Shown here piece by piece: positions 1 to 7,340 of a stretch of DNA of 14,530 bases. The DNA comes from Casp-actino8 sp046091365 (lineage in GTDB: Bacteria; Actinomycetota; Acidimicrobiia; Acidimicrobiales; Ilumatobacteraceae). The notes beneath the pieces were generated by a model that saw nothing but the letters and a program-made list of their open reading frames with translations, did no database searches and had not been told where the DNA came from. A program made the translations under genes and the position numbers. Location of the stretch: the NCBI GenBank assembly GCA_046091365.1, contig JBJTBM010000022.1, forward strand, positions 1-14,530, given 5' to 3'. Numbering within the stretch: position 1 is the first letter of the stretch; every line of letters starts with the position of its first letter.

Positions 1-258
1 GTCGCACGACGCCCCAAGGACCACCCGGCGGAACAAAGCGCAGCAGAACAATGTTCGACCCGCCGCCCACCACTGACGATGCCGGTCCGCGGCTGGGCGA
101 TGGTGTTCGGACAGGGCAAGCCAGCGCGTTTCGGGAATCACACTTTCGCGTTTCACCGACCACCTCGGCCACCTCCCGCACGCTGGGCCAGAGGGCTTTC
201 GCACCGTCCCCACCCGGCGTCGCTCACAAGGCTAACGGCGTGGTACCAATCGGCGAGA
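1..258. other. Left-edge region without a supported gene
   Basis: I see no convincing gene here. Plus-strand frames 1 and 3 stay open from the edge, but they are Arg/Pro/His-rich with no recognisable motif. A minus-strand frame is open from a possible GTG at 161-163, with a GGGAGG eight bases before it, off the left edge. It has many A/T-ending codons, unlike the genes to the right, so I do not call it. GGCGTG at 237-242 and CACGCC at 265-270 form a possible weak hairpin around the stop of the next gene. There is no tRNA, no T-run terminator and no repeat array. Confidence 0.4.
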
Positions 259-918
259 TCAGAACACGCCGGCCGGATCACCCAACACGACGCAACGAAT
301 GACGGAATACACGACGATGACGGCGCCGACAGTCGACAACCCGATCATCACCGGGCGTTGACGCGACAAGCCGGCGACACCTAAGAAGAACAGCGAGAGA
401 GCGAGAATCACCGTCAAGATGTCGAAATCTTCGGCGTCACTGTCGGCCTTCTCGGCGGCGTCGAAAAAAGCCTGGGAGGACTCATCGAGCGCGGCGGCTT
501 CCTCGTAGAGCGCGTTCGACCATTCGGGGTTCTCCTCCACGAACGGCGAGTCGAAACCGGAGTCATCGGGTTGCGCGCTCCACCAATCCACGGCCGCGGC
601 CAACTCCGGCGACATCAAGGTCTCGAGAATGTAGAGCGCCGTCTCCTCGTCGTCGGCTTGGGCGGCCTTGGCGAACTCGAGAAACAAGGTCTGATCACGG
701 ATATCGGCCGCGATCGCCGAGTTGTACGACTGCGAAGCGGCATCGGCCTCCCGGATTCCCTCCGCGCGACTGCTTTGAACGATGCCGTCCAGTTGGCTCG
801 CCTGGAACGAACACCACGCGGTCACGATCGCCGCCAAACCCAGGAGGATCGCGACGACGATCTCGAGGCGGTCCCGCGACCACTCCCCGGTGGTCCTTTC
901 GTCTGCCGAGTCGATCAC
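259..918 (-). CDS. Small conserved membrane protein, three predicted TM helices
   Basis: A 219-residue protein of unknown function. Residues about 18-40 form one hydrophobic segment. An acidic, Ala/Glu-rich region of about 125 residues follows, probably helical, then two closely spaced helices at about 165-184 and 189-211. It resembles a loose family of actinobacterial hypothetical membrane proteins with the same plan: one helix, a long soluble loop, then a helical hairpin. No catalytic motif is visible. The start is GTG at 916-918, supported by a strong GGAGG at 924-928 five bases upstream. The gene begins 19 bases after rlmB, and that gap holds the ribosome binding site, so it is probably the last gene of the ispD-ispF-rlmB transcript. 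The coding call is firm; the function is unknown. Confidence 0.85.
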   Translation of the reverse strand: MIDSADERTTGEWSRDRLEIVVAILLGLAAIVTAWCSFQASQLDGIVQSSRAEGIREADAASQSYNSAIAADIRDQTLFLEFAKAAQADDEETALYILETLMSPELAAAVDWWSAQPDDSGFDSPFVEENPEWSNALYEEAAALDESSQAFFDAAEKADSDAEDFDILTVILALSLFFLGVAGLSRQRPVMIGLSTVGAVIVVYSVIRCVVLGDPAGVF

Positions 919-923
919 TTCGA

Positions 924-928
924 CCTCC
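924..928 (-). promoter_or_regulatory. Ribosome binding site fixing a GTG start
   Basis: The minus strand reads GGAGG with five bases to the GTG at 916-918. No in-frame ATG lies near, so this site decides the start of the small membrane protein gene. Confidence 0.7.
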
Positions 929-937
929 CTCCTCGAA

Positions 938-1915
938 TCACTTGCGGTGGCGGGCGACCTCGTAGGTGGCCAACGACGCCGCGGCCGACACGTTCAGCGA
1001 ACTTAGTCGACCCTTCATCGGAATACTCACGATCAGGTCGCAACGTTCGCGCACCAAGCGCGACAGACCCGGACCCTCGGCGCCCAACACCAAGCAGATG
1101 CCCTCGGTGGCCAGGTCGCCCAACTCGAACAGGCTCTTGTCGGCGGCGTCGTCGAGACCCACCACCCAGATGCCCAACTCACGCATGCGGGCCAGCGTGG
1201 TGGGCAGTCCCCCGACCAGTGCCATCGGCACGTACTCGACCGCACCAACCGCCGACTTGGCCACGGTCGGCGTGATGTGCACCGAGCGATGACGCGGCAA
1301 GATCACGCCGTCGACACCGGCGCCATCACAACAACGCAACAGCGCTCCGAGGTTTCCCGGATCGGTGACACCGTCGACCGCGACGAGGAACGGGGCCTTA
1401 CCCGCGCGTCGCTTCAGCATCACTTCGACCGGAACTGCCGGGATCGGATCGGCGTGCGCCATCACACCTTGGGGCGCCTCACTTCGAGCGGTGTACTCCA
1501 ACTTCTTGCGGCTGACCTCCACCACCGGCACGCGATTGGCGCGCGCCAACTGACGAATGTCCTCCACCACTTCGCTCTCGTCGAGATCGCCGGCCACCCA
1601 CACCTCGTGCACCCGACGACGACCGGCGATCAACAACTCACGCACCGCTTGCCGGCCCTCGATCTGTTTGCCGCCGAGGTCGTCGCCCTCGGTCGCCACC
1701 GCGCGACCGTTGCCGCGTCCCGCACCGCGCCCGGGTTTCACCGGACCGGTACGACCGGCACCGCGGGCATCGACGGCCCGCGGCCCACGAGCACTCGGAA
1801 CCGGGTTGCGACCTTTCACCGACTTGGCCCCACTCGAGGGTGTTCGGGGCTTCGTCGGCTTGCCCTTGCCCGCCGACACCGGCTTCGGTTTGCGTGGTCC
1901 ACGATTGGTCGCCAT
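938..1915 (-). CDS. rlmB: 23S rRNA 2'-O-ribose methyltransferase, SPOUT/TrmH family (RlmB-like)
   Basis: A 325-residue SPOUT methyltransferase. RlmB uses S-adenosylmethionine to methylate the 2'-OH of a guanosine in the 23S rRNA peptidyl-transferase region. Residues about 83-155 match the N-terminal substrate-binding domain (GKQIEGRQAV onward). The three SPOUT motifs are present: DPGNLGALLR at 185-194 with the conserved Asn and Arg, LVLGAEGPGL near 276-285, and IPMKGRLSSLNVSAAAS at about 298-314, which forms the trefoil-knot SAM site. The first 80 or so residues are a low-complexity Lys/Arg/Gly/Pro tail, probably RNA-binding. The ATG at 1913-1915 shares its A with the TGA of ispF (TGATG), and GGAGAG lies about ten bases upstream, so translation is likely coupled. 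The precise target nucleotide cannot be proven from sequence, because some relatives act on other sites. Confidence 0.93.
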   Translation of the reverse strand: MATNRGPRKPKPVSAGKGKPTKPRTPSSGAKSVKGRNPVPSARGPRAVDARGAGRTGPVKPGRGAGRGNGRAVATEGDDLGGKQIEGRQAVRELLIAGRRRVHEVWVAGDLDESEVVEDIRQLARANRVPVVEVSRKKLEYTARSEAPQGVMAHADPIPAVPVEVMLKRRAGKAPFLVAVDGVTDPGNLGALLRCCDGAGVDGVILPRHRSVHITPTVAKSAVGAVEYVPMALVGGLPTTLARMRELGIWVVGLDDAADKSLFELGDLATEGICLVLGAEGPGLSRLVRERCDLIVSIPMKGRLSSLNVSAAASLATYEVARHRK

Positions 1916-2415
1916 CAGACGCTACTCTCCGCGGCGCGAATCACGACCGCCGACGCCCAACACGCGATGCCCTCACCCCGACCGATTGCTCCGAGTCCCT
2001 CGGCCCGTCGACCCTTGACCGAGACCGGCGCACCGACCACGTCGGAGAGCACGCGTTGCATGTCGTCGCGTCTCGGGGCCAGCTTGGGCGACTCGCACAC
2101 CACACTGCAGTCGATGTTGCCCACTCGCCACCCGTCGCCGGCAACCATGCTCACGACCTCACGCAAAATGACCACGGAGTCGGCACCCTTCCAACGCGGA
2201 TCGGTGTCGGGGAAGTGCTGGCCGATGTCGCCGAGTCCGGCGGCGCCCAGGAGCGCATCGGCACACGCGTGCGCGACGACGTCGGCATCGCTATGTCCTA
2301 CCAATCCGCGCTCGCCATCGAAGTGGATCCCGCCCAGCACCAGACGCCGTTCGGAGTCGTCACTGAAGCGGTGAACGTCGAAACCCTGACCCACCCGAAC
2401 GTCGGAGATGCTCAC
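1915..2415 (-). CDS. ispF: 2-C-methyl-D-erythritol 2,4-cyclodiphosphate synthase
   Basis: A 166-residue IspF, the usual length. It cyclises CDP-methylerythritol 2-phosphate to methylerythritol 2,4-cyclodiphosphate with release of CMP, the fifth step of the MEP isoprenoid pathway, and normally acts as a homotrimer. Metal ligands are visible: Asp13 and His15 in GFDVHRF, and His49 in DVVAHA. The family blocks HSDADVVAHACADALLGAAG, GDIGQHFPDTDP and GRGEGIA are intact. The segment that is KATTTEKLG in the E. coli enzyme reads KGRRAEGLG here; the acidic residue is kept and the Thr run is lost. The start is GTG at 2413-2415, overlapping the ispD stop by four bases (GTGA), with GGGAG six bases upstream. 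Co-translation with ispD is therefore likely. Confidence 0.96.
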   Translation of the reverse strand: MSISDVRVGQGFDVHRFSDDSERRLVLGGIHFDGERGLVGHSDADVVAHACADALLGAAGLGDIGQHFPDTDPRWKGADSVVILREVVSMVAGDGWRVGNIDCSVVCESPKLAPRRDDMQRVLSDVVGAPVSVKGRRAEGLGAIGRGEGIACWASAVVIRAAESSV

Positions 2416-3155
2416 GAACCGCTCCCGGACCGACGCGCGATCGTCTCACGGGCCCACACCAGGTCCTCGGGATGGGTGATCTTGCGGTTGTCGATCTCGC
2501 CGGGCACGGCAATGACGGTACCGCCGATCGACTCCACGAGCGCGGCGTCGTCGGAGGCGTCGACCTCACTCAGGTAGGCACGACGCAGAACGGCGGATGC
2601 GAACCCCTGCGGGGTCTGCACCGCCAGCAGCGTCGCGCGATCGGGTGTGTCCACGACCCGAGGCACCACCGAACCGGCCACACCGATGCTGGACGACTCC
2701 ACCACCTCGATCACCTTCACGGTGTCGGTCACCGGAAGGCCCGGCACCGCTCCGTCGGCCCCGCCCCGCACGGCGTCGATGACGGCACGGAACAGCGCGA
2801 TCGACGCGAAGGGTCGCGCTCCGTCGTGGACGAGCACCACTTCGGCCTCGCCCGGAACCGCGGCCAGACCGTTGCGCACGCTGGCCGTTCGTGTGGGGCC
2901 ACCGGCCACCAATCGAACGTCGGGGACGGCACCCCACTGGGTCTCGTCGACCACGTCGGACTCCGGTAACACCAGCACGACACCGTCTCCGGCCTCGCGA
3001 GCGACACCGACGGCATGATCCACCACCCGGAGCCCGGCCAGATCCTCATACTGCTTCATCGCTCCGAATCGTCGACCCGATCCGCCCGCCACCACGACGG
3101 TCCAGACCGAGCCGTCGGATTCCCCGTCACGAGTTCGTGCTCGGACGTCGGTCAT
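2412..3155 (-). CDS. ispD: 2-C-methyl-D-erythritol 4-phosphate cytidylyltransferase
   Basis: A 247-residue IspD. It transfers CMP from CTP to methylerythritol 4-phosphate, the third step of the MEP pathway. The nucleotide-binding loop AGGSGRRFGAMKQ lies at about 23-35. VHDGARPF (109-116), DTVK (144-147), QTPQGF (180-185), SDDAALVE (201-208) and DNRKITHPEDL (222-232) match the family core and the substrate pocket. I start at the ATG at 3153-3155. An open frame continues upstream to about 3299, but that would run through the divergent regulator gene and adds residues with no family match. No Shine-Dalgarno precedes the ATG, so the leader is probably absent or very short. It is the first gene of the ispD-ispF-rlmB cluster. 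Confidence 0.95.
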   Translation of the reverse strand: MTDVRARTRDGESDGSVWTVVVAGGSGRRFGAMKQYEDLAGLRVVDHAVGVAREAGDGVVLVLPESDVVDETQWGAVPDVRLVAGGPTRTASVRNGLAAVPGEAEVVLVHDGARPFASIALFRAVIDAVRGGADGAVPGLPVTDTVKVIEVVESSSIGVAGSVVPRVVDTPDRATLLAVQTPQGFASAVLRRAYLSEVDASDDAALVESIGGTVIAVPGEIDNRKITHPEDLVWARETIARRSGSGS

Positions 3156-3185
3156 GGCATGTGAGGGTAGTACCATTCCCCGTTG
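3156..3185. promoter_or_regulatory. 30-bp divergent promoter between ispD and the Crp/Fnr gene
   Basis: Both genes must start transcription in or next to this 30-base gap. On the plus strand TACCAT (3171-3176) is a plausible -10 element placing the start near 3183. On the minus strand TACCCT (3170-3165) would place the start about three bases before the ispD ATG. Between them, TGTGA (3160-3164), six bases and TACCA (3171-3175) resemble a Crp/GlxR site TGTGA-N6-TCACA, with one perfect half and one 3-of-5 half. This is inference from motif matching. Confidence 0.4.
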
Positions 3186-3848
3186 ATGGCTTACGACGAC
3201 GTCCTCCTCAAGACCGAGTTTTTCGGTGAAGCTCCGGCCGAAGACGTCGCGGCGATCGCGGCCAAGGGTCGCAAGCGCATCCTGTCCCGCGGTGACCATT
3301 TGTTCGAAGCGGGCGAAGAGGCCGAATCGATGTACATCGTTCTCTCCGGTCGCATCGCCATCGCCATCGCCTCCGAGCTCGACAAGCGCGAGAGCATGGT
3401 CGCCTTGATGGAAGCCGGCGACTTGTTCGGCGAGATGGGACTACTCGATGCCGGACCGCGTTCGGCTATGGCGCGCGCCATCGAGCCGAGCGAGGTGCTC
3501 GAGATTCCTTACGACCCGGTCGGCGACCTGCTCGACAACAATCCCAAAGTTCTGCGCGGCGTGGTGCGCATGTTGGCTGAGCGTCTGCGGGTCATGGACG
3601 GCGCACTCGCCGACTCCGTCTTCCTCGACGTCACCGGTCGCACCGCCAAGCGCTTGCTCGAACTGGCCGCCGGTGCCGACGAGTTCGTGTTACCCGTGAC
3701 CCAGGAGGAATTGGCGGGCATGGTCGGTGCATCGCGTGAGCGCGTGAACAAGGCGATCAGCAGTTTCATCCGCCTCGGTTGGATCGAACAACACGAGCGT
3801 CGCTACAAGATCATCCTGCGCGACCGACTCGAACTGCGCGCGCGCTGA
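3186..3848 (+). CDS. Crp/Fnr-family transcriptional regulator (GlxR-like)
   Basis: A 220-residue regulator. Residues about 12-110 form a cyclic-nucleotide-binding beta-barrel, including the phosphate-binding cassette FGEMGLLDAGPRSAMARA (81-98), where a conserved Arg contacts the ligand phosphate in cAMP-binding members. A dimerisation helix follows (about 115-142). A winged helix lies at 150-215, with the recognition region TQEELAGMVGASRERVNKA (172-190). This closely resembles actinobacterial cAMP receptor proteins such as GlxR/CRP, so cAMP is the likely effector, though unproven. ATG at 3186 is chosen; a TTG directly before it (3183) is possible, because the likely -10 TACCAT would start the RNA there. 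The stop sits in a perfect palindrome shared with the convergent hydrolase gene. It may control itself and ispD. Confidence 0.93.
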   Translation: MAYDDVLLKTEFFGEAPAEDVAAIAAKGRKRILSRGDHLFEAGEEAESMYIVLSGRIAIAIASELDKRESMVALMEAGDLFGEMGLLDAGPRSAMARAIEPSEVLEIPYDPVGDLLDNNPKVLRGVVRMLAERLRVMDGALADSVFLDVTGRTAKRLLELAAGADEFVLPVTQEELAGMVGASRERVNKAISSFIRLGWIEQHERRYKIILRDRLELRAR

Positions 3849-3857
3849 CTCAGCGCG
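3841..3857. repeat. Perfect 8-bp palindrome carrying both convergent stop codons
   Basis: CGCGCTGA (3841-3848), C (3849) and TCAGCGCG (3850-3857) form a perfect inverted repeat. The plus-strand TGA of the Crp/Fnr gene (3846-3848) and the minus-strand TGA of the hydrolase gene (3852-3850) lie in opposite arms, one base apart. It could fold as a 6-7 bp GC hairpin on either transcript and act as a compact bidirectional terminator. No U-tract follows on either side. Confidence 0.5.
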
Positions 3858-4503
3858 TCAGCCAGTTGCGCGCCGCCACGAAGGCACTGATGGCGTCGTC
3901 GGGTCGATGCGCCGGACGACTCGGGTCGTGTGCGAATCCGTGCTCACCTTCGGGGTAGTAGGCGATGGTCACCGCCGTTTCACGCAACTTTTCGATGTCG
4001 TCCGCGGGGGTCCAGATGTCGCGACCGCCCAGGATCGCCAGCACACTCGCGGCGTCGCCCGCGGCGAGCAATGAAAGAGGCTCCGACTGATCGGGCCCGC
4101 GCCACGGCTCGGGTAACGCGATCATTCCGTAGACGCTCACGATGCGATCGAAGATGCCCGAGGCGGCGGCCTTGAAGGCGTACATGCCTCCCATACAGAA
4201 CCCGATCATGCGCACGGTCGAGCAACCGGTCAGTTCGGCCGCGGCGCGCAGGTCGTCGAACACGTCGGAGTCGCGCTTGGTGGGCATGGTGGCGAAACGC
4301 TCGTCGGGTCCCGCCCCATCGGCGAGGTTTGGGAACGGGTCGATGGCGACCGTCGACATGCCCCAATCCTCGGCGAACCGACGAACGTGTTCGTCGAACA
4401 GAGGACGCAGACCGAACATGTCGGGATGCACCACGAGTCCGATCGGGGCCGACGGCACCTGATGAGCCTCGGCGACGGTTCCGGTGGAGAGCCTGGTACG
4501 CAT
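3850..4503 (-). CDS. Dienelactone hydrolase family protein (alpha/beta hydrolase)
   Basis: A 217-residue cytoplasmic alpha/beta hydrolase, normal length for the dienelactone hydrolase family, with no signal peptide. The nucleophile elbow GFCMGGMYA has Cys103 in place of the usual Ser, as in true dienelactone hydrolases. Asp162 in GGRDIWTP and His188 in PEGEHGFAHD complete the triad. The early HPDMFGL (26-32) matches the family's oxyanion and substrate region. The natural substrate cannot be told: the family ranges from chloroaromatic lactones to general esters, and no aromatic-degradation genes are near. It begins 12 bases after the stop of the EccC-like ATPase gene and is likely co-transcribed with it. 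No clear Shine-Dalgarno is seen, so the ATG at 4501-4503 rests on family alignment. Confidence 0.9.
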   Translation of the reverse strand: MRTRLSTGTVAEAHQVPSAPIGLVVHPDMFGLRPLFDEHVRRFAEDWGMSTVAIDPFPNLADGAGPDERFATMPTKRDSDVFDDLRAAAELTGCSTVRMIGFCMGGMYAFKAAASGIFDRIVSVYGMIALPEPWRGPDQSEPLSLLAAGDAASVLAILGGRDIWTPADDIEKLRETAVTIAYYPEGEHGFAHDPSRPAHRPDDAISAFVAARNWLTR

Positions 4504-4515
4504 GATCGGATTCTG

Positions 4516-7236
4516 TCAGACCGTCACCTGGACGATTCCCATCGCCTCTCCGTCGTGAACCCATTCACCGCGGCCGGGACGCACCCCGTAGGGCCGCGGT
4601 GGCGGCGCAACCCCCAACAAGTCGGCGTGTTCGAGAGCCGTTCGACCCAAAAGCAGTCCGCAACGCTGACGACGTAACTCGTGTATCCAGTGGTCGTAGG
4701 TTCCTCGCAGCGACAGTGGATCGACCGCCACGATGATGTCGGTCGCGGCGTCGACGATCACGGGCGTGTCCGATCGGTCGTGATCGACGACGATCAATCG
4801 TCGCCCGCTGCTTCCGCGCTCGCGGTTCCATTGCCATTCCACGGCCCGAACCGCGTTCGATCGACCCGATCCTCGTTCGCCGATGATCAGCAAACGCCAG
4901 GGTTCGTGGGCCGGCAAATTCACCGGACTCAGGTCGTCGGCGAACACGGCGAAAGCGTTCGTTCGTTCGACCCGATCGGGCAATCGGGGCAGTGTCGGCA
5001 AACGACGGGCCTCACCCACCACGAATCGGCCACCGACACTGCGACCCTCGTTCTCGGTGGTGAACCCCCCATCGCCGTCGACCAGTCGAAACACGCGACG
5101 ACAGCGATCACGCACGGCCATCGGAACCGCGTTCTCCCGACTGGCCGTGACCACCAAGAATCGTGGCGGTGCCGTGATCAGACGCCGTTCCAGCCGCGAC
5201 CACGCCACGCGGGAAGGGGCGTCGGTGAAGGCGAGCGACACGAGGTCGTCGAGACCGTCGATCACCACTCCCGACTCGTCGTCACGGTGAAGCGAAAGGC
5301 GGTGCACATCCTCGGCGTCACACGAGGTCGCGCTCACCGCCACCACGTCGGTCCGATCAGCGATGGCCGCCAGCACCGATGCTCGCGCGCCCGGCTGCCC
5401 CACCACCAGCCACCACCCGTCGACGACGCCGAGACGTTGTTGCCGACGATGCTCGATGTCGTCGATCATCGCGAGCCACGGAGTGTCCGGTGACAGCCGT
5501 CGCGGCAGGGCCTCGTGCCACAGTCGCGGCGCGTGCTGGACGGTCGACGGTGTCGTGACGCCCGTCCGTCGAGCCGTCATCACGAAGGGTTCGGACCCCG
5601 AGACGGTGATCACCGCTCGACCGGGAGTCGAGCGATCGAAGGTCGCAGCGGACCCGGTGCCGACGACGTCGACCGAGTCGGCGGGATTCGACAGACGCAA
5701 GGCGATGCGAATGTCAGTGTTGGCGACGATGTCGGCGCCCAGTGACCGGGGTCGTTGAGTCGCCAGTATCAGATGAATACCGAGCGAACGACCACGCTGG
5801 GCGATGTCGATCAACTCGTCGAGGAACCCCGGTGCCCTCGCACGCAAAGCCGCCACCTCGTCGACCACCACGATCAACCGACTCGCGATGCTCCCCGGCG
5901 GAGCGTCTCCGAGCGACGTCAATCCCGCCGCGCGCAACAGTGACTCGCGCTCGGTCATCTCGTACCGCAACGCAGCGATCACCCGATCGACGTCGCTCCG
6001 CTCGAGATCGGTCAGAGTACCCACCACGTGGGGCCAGTCGACCAGTCGATCGGATGTAGCACCTCCCTTGTAGTCGACCATGATCACCCGCACCTGCGAC
6101 GGGTCGTTGCGCACCATCAGTTCGGTCAACCAACGGACGAGCAGTTCGCTCTTGCCCGATCCAGTCGTGCCGACCACCACCGCGTGGGGTCCGTCCGCGA
6201 CGATGTCGAGCCACACCTCGGCTCCATCGTCGGCCAGCCCGATGACGACGGCGAACGATGAGTGCTGGCGTTCCCGTACGTCGGACACGACGACGCAGTC
6301 CGGGTCTCGCCAGCGATCGAACGTTCGCGCGAGTGCATCGGTCGATGGCACGTCGAAATCGATCGTCGCCTCGAGGATCTGGTCGCACTCGGCGGGCAGG
6401 AGTGACCGGTCTGGTGCCGTCACGAACACGACGGTGCTCGCATCGGGGCGCGACACTCGCTGATGATCGACCACCGACACCGTGTGGCCGGCGCACGAGC
6501 GTGCGTGCGGAAACCCTCCGATGCCCGGCAACCGCGTCGCCGGTCCGGGAGCTGATCGCAGAGACCAGTCGGAAGGTCCCATGTGCACGGCCAACTGCGC
6601 GACGATCGCTCTCACCGTGCCGTGGGCGAGTGGTCCGTGCACACCGATCATGGTGCCGGGTCGGGCCTCGAGCACTCGAGGGTCGTCGTCGATCGTCACC
6701 CGCTGGTCGCAGTCGGGCACCGCGACCTCATGGGTCACCCGACCGAGGGCGACGCACCACGCGTCGACGTGGCGGTGGGGTCGCCTCGCCCACAGACGCT
6801 CGTCGCCGGTGGTCACGATCACCGACAGGTCGGCCACTTCGGGGAAGAGGTGCCGTCGACGTTCGGCATGGCGACGCTCATGTGCGGCCCACGCCTCGAC
6901 ATAGCGACGGACGTCTTCACGGTGCAGCGCTCGCACCTTGTCGGTCTCGCGACGACGACGACGCTCGCGTCGGGCCGTGTCGGCCCACCACACCACGGCA
7001 CTGGTCGCGGCGGCCGACACCGAGACAACCGCCATCACCGGATGGCCGGAGATCATCCCGAGGACCACCGCCGTGAGAACTCCGGGCAACAGCGCCAGCC
7101 AACGACCGGGATCGGGCGGAACGCTCGCGGGTGGTTCGGGGGGCGTCGGCGGAGGGAGTGGGGGTGCTTCGACCGACCACGGGGTCGCAGGGGGGCGGTG
7201 GAAGGCGCGGGGATTCATGGCCGATTCGTGCTCCAT
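4516..7236 (-). CDS. FtsK/SpoIIIE-type ATPase, EccC/EssC-like (type VII secretion motor relative)
   Basis: About 906 residues from the ATG at 7234-7236. After a proline-rich N-terminus, two helices (about 46-64 and 65-85) form a membrane hairpin, followed by a basic, coil-prone stretch. The first ATPase domain is complete: GPHAVVVGTTGSGKSELL with the Walker A at 356-363, VDYKGGA at 387-393, Walker B LIVVVDE at 454-460, AQRGRSLG at 479-486 and ATQRP at 492-496. These are signatures of EccC/EssC, the ATPases that drive WXG100 protein export. Two further RecA-like units follow, with degenerate P-loops VVGQPGARAS (611-620) and IIGERGSGRS (784-793). EccC is usually longer (about 1200-1400 residues), and no WXG100, EccB, EccD or mycosin gene is in the window. 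Other starts are possible: ATG 7218, GTG 7245, or GTG 7356, which would overlap the divergent gene. It is probably the first gene before the hydrolase. Confidence 0.85.
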   Translation of the reverse strand: MEHESAMNPRAFHRPPATPWSVEAPPLPPPTPPEPPASVPPDPGRWLALLPGVLTAVVLGMISGHPVMAVVSVSAAATSAVVWWADTARRERRRRRETDKVRALHREDVRRYVEAWAAHERRHAERRRHLFPEVADLSVIVTTGDERLWARRPHRHVDAWCVALGRVTHEVAVPDCDQRVTIDDDPRVLEARPGTMIGVHGPLAHGTVRAIVAQLAVHMGPSDWSLRSAPGPATRLPGIGGFPHARSCAGHTVSVVDHQRVSRPDASTVVFVTAPDRSLLPAECDQILEATIDFDVPSTDALARTFDRWRDPDCVVVSDVRERQHSSFAVVIGLADDGAEVWLDIVADGPHAVVVGTTGSGKSELLVRWLTELMVRNDPSQVRVIMVDYKGGATSDRLVDWPHVVGTLTDLERSDVDRVIAALRYEMTERESLLRAAGLTSLGDAPPGSIASRLIVVVDEVAALRARAPGFLDELIDIAQRGRSLGIHLILATQRPRSLGADIVANTDIRIALRLSNPADSVDVVGTGSAATFDRSTPGRAVITVSGSEPFVMTARRTGVTTPSTVQHAPRLWHEALPRRLSPDTPWLAMIDDIEHRRQQRLGVVDGWWLVVGQPGARASVLAAIADRTDVVAVSATSCDAEDVHRLSLHRDDESGVVIDGLDDLVSLAFTDAPSRVAWSRLERRLITAPPRFLVVTASRENAVPMAVRDRCRRVFRLVDGDGGFTTENEGRSVGGRFVVGEARRLPTLPRLPDRVERTNAFAVFADDLSPVNLPAHEPWRLLIIGERGSGRSNAVRAVEWQWNRERGSSGRRLIVVDHDRSDTPVIVDAATDIIVAVDPLSLRGTYDHWIHELRRQRCGLLLGRTALEHADLLGVAPPPRPYGVRPGRGEWVHDGEAMGIVQVTV

Positions 7237-7340
7237 CGACCTCACTTCCACCTTCACCGGGGAATCCCGGGGAGTCACCACGGGAACGGCGGTGATCGGC
7301 GGGGCGCTCGGCGGTGAGGGTCGAGCAGTGAGGTCGGGGC
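7237..7340. promoter_or_regulatory. Divergent promoter region between the EccC-like and sigma-like genes
   Basis: This 104-base gap probably holds promoters for both genes if the ATPase starts at 7236. It contains a short inverted repeat, CCGGG (7257-7261), GAAT, CCCGG (7266-7270), which could be an operator. I cannot assign -35/-10 boxes with confidence. GAGG (7330-7333), seven bases before ATG 7341, is a good ribosome binding site for the rightward gene. Confidence 0.35.
7330..7333 (+). promoter_or_regulatory. Ribosome binding site supporting ATG 7341
   Basis: GAGG with seven bases to the ATG. It argues that the sigma-like gene starts at 7341, although the N-terminal residues are not family-like. 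Confidence 0.5.

Noticed and set aside
46..56. GAACAATGTTC, resembling an SOS (LexA) box
   Set aside because: Actinobacterial LexA boxes are GAAC-N4-GTTC; here the spacer is three bases, and no SOS-type gene follows.
125..154. Direct repeat CGCGTTTC at 125-132 and 147-154
   Set aside because: Only two short copies; no array and no CRISPR-like spacing series.
1..163. A minus-strand frame open off the left edge from a GTG at 161-163 with GGGAGG upstream
   Set aside because: Codon third positions are far less GC-biased than in the neighbouring genes and the peptide matches nothing I know; the edge prevents a firm decision.
1277..2374. A 365-codon open frame on the plus strand opposite rlmB and ispF
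   Set aside because: It is antisense to two firmly identified genes, is His/Arg/Thr-rich with no domain, and is the usual shadow frame of high-GC DNA.
3156..3299. Upstream extension of ispD to a start near 3299
   Set aside because: It would overlap the divergent Crp/Fnr gene by over 100 bases, and the extra residues do not match IspD.
5714..6496. A 260-codon minus-strand frame inside the EccC-like gene
   Set aside because: Arg-rich out-of-frame reading of a gene with clear ATPase motifs in another frame.
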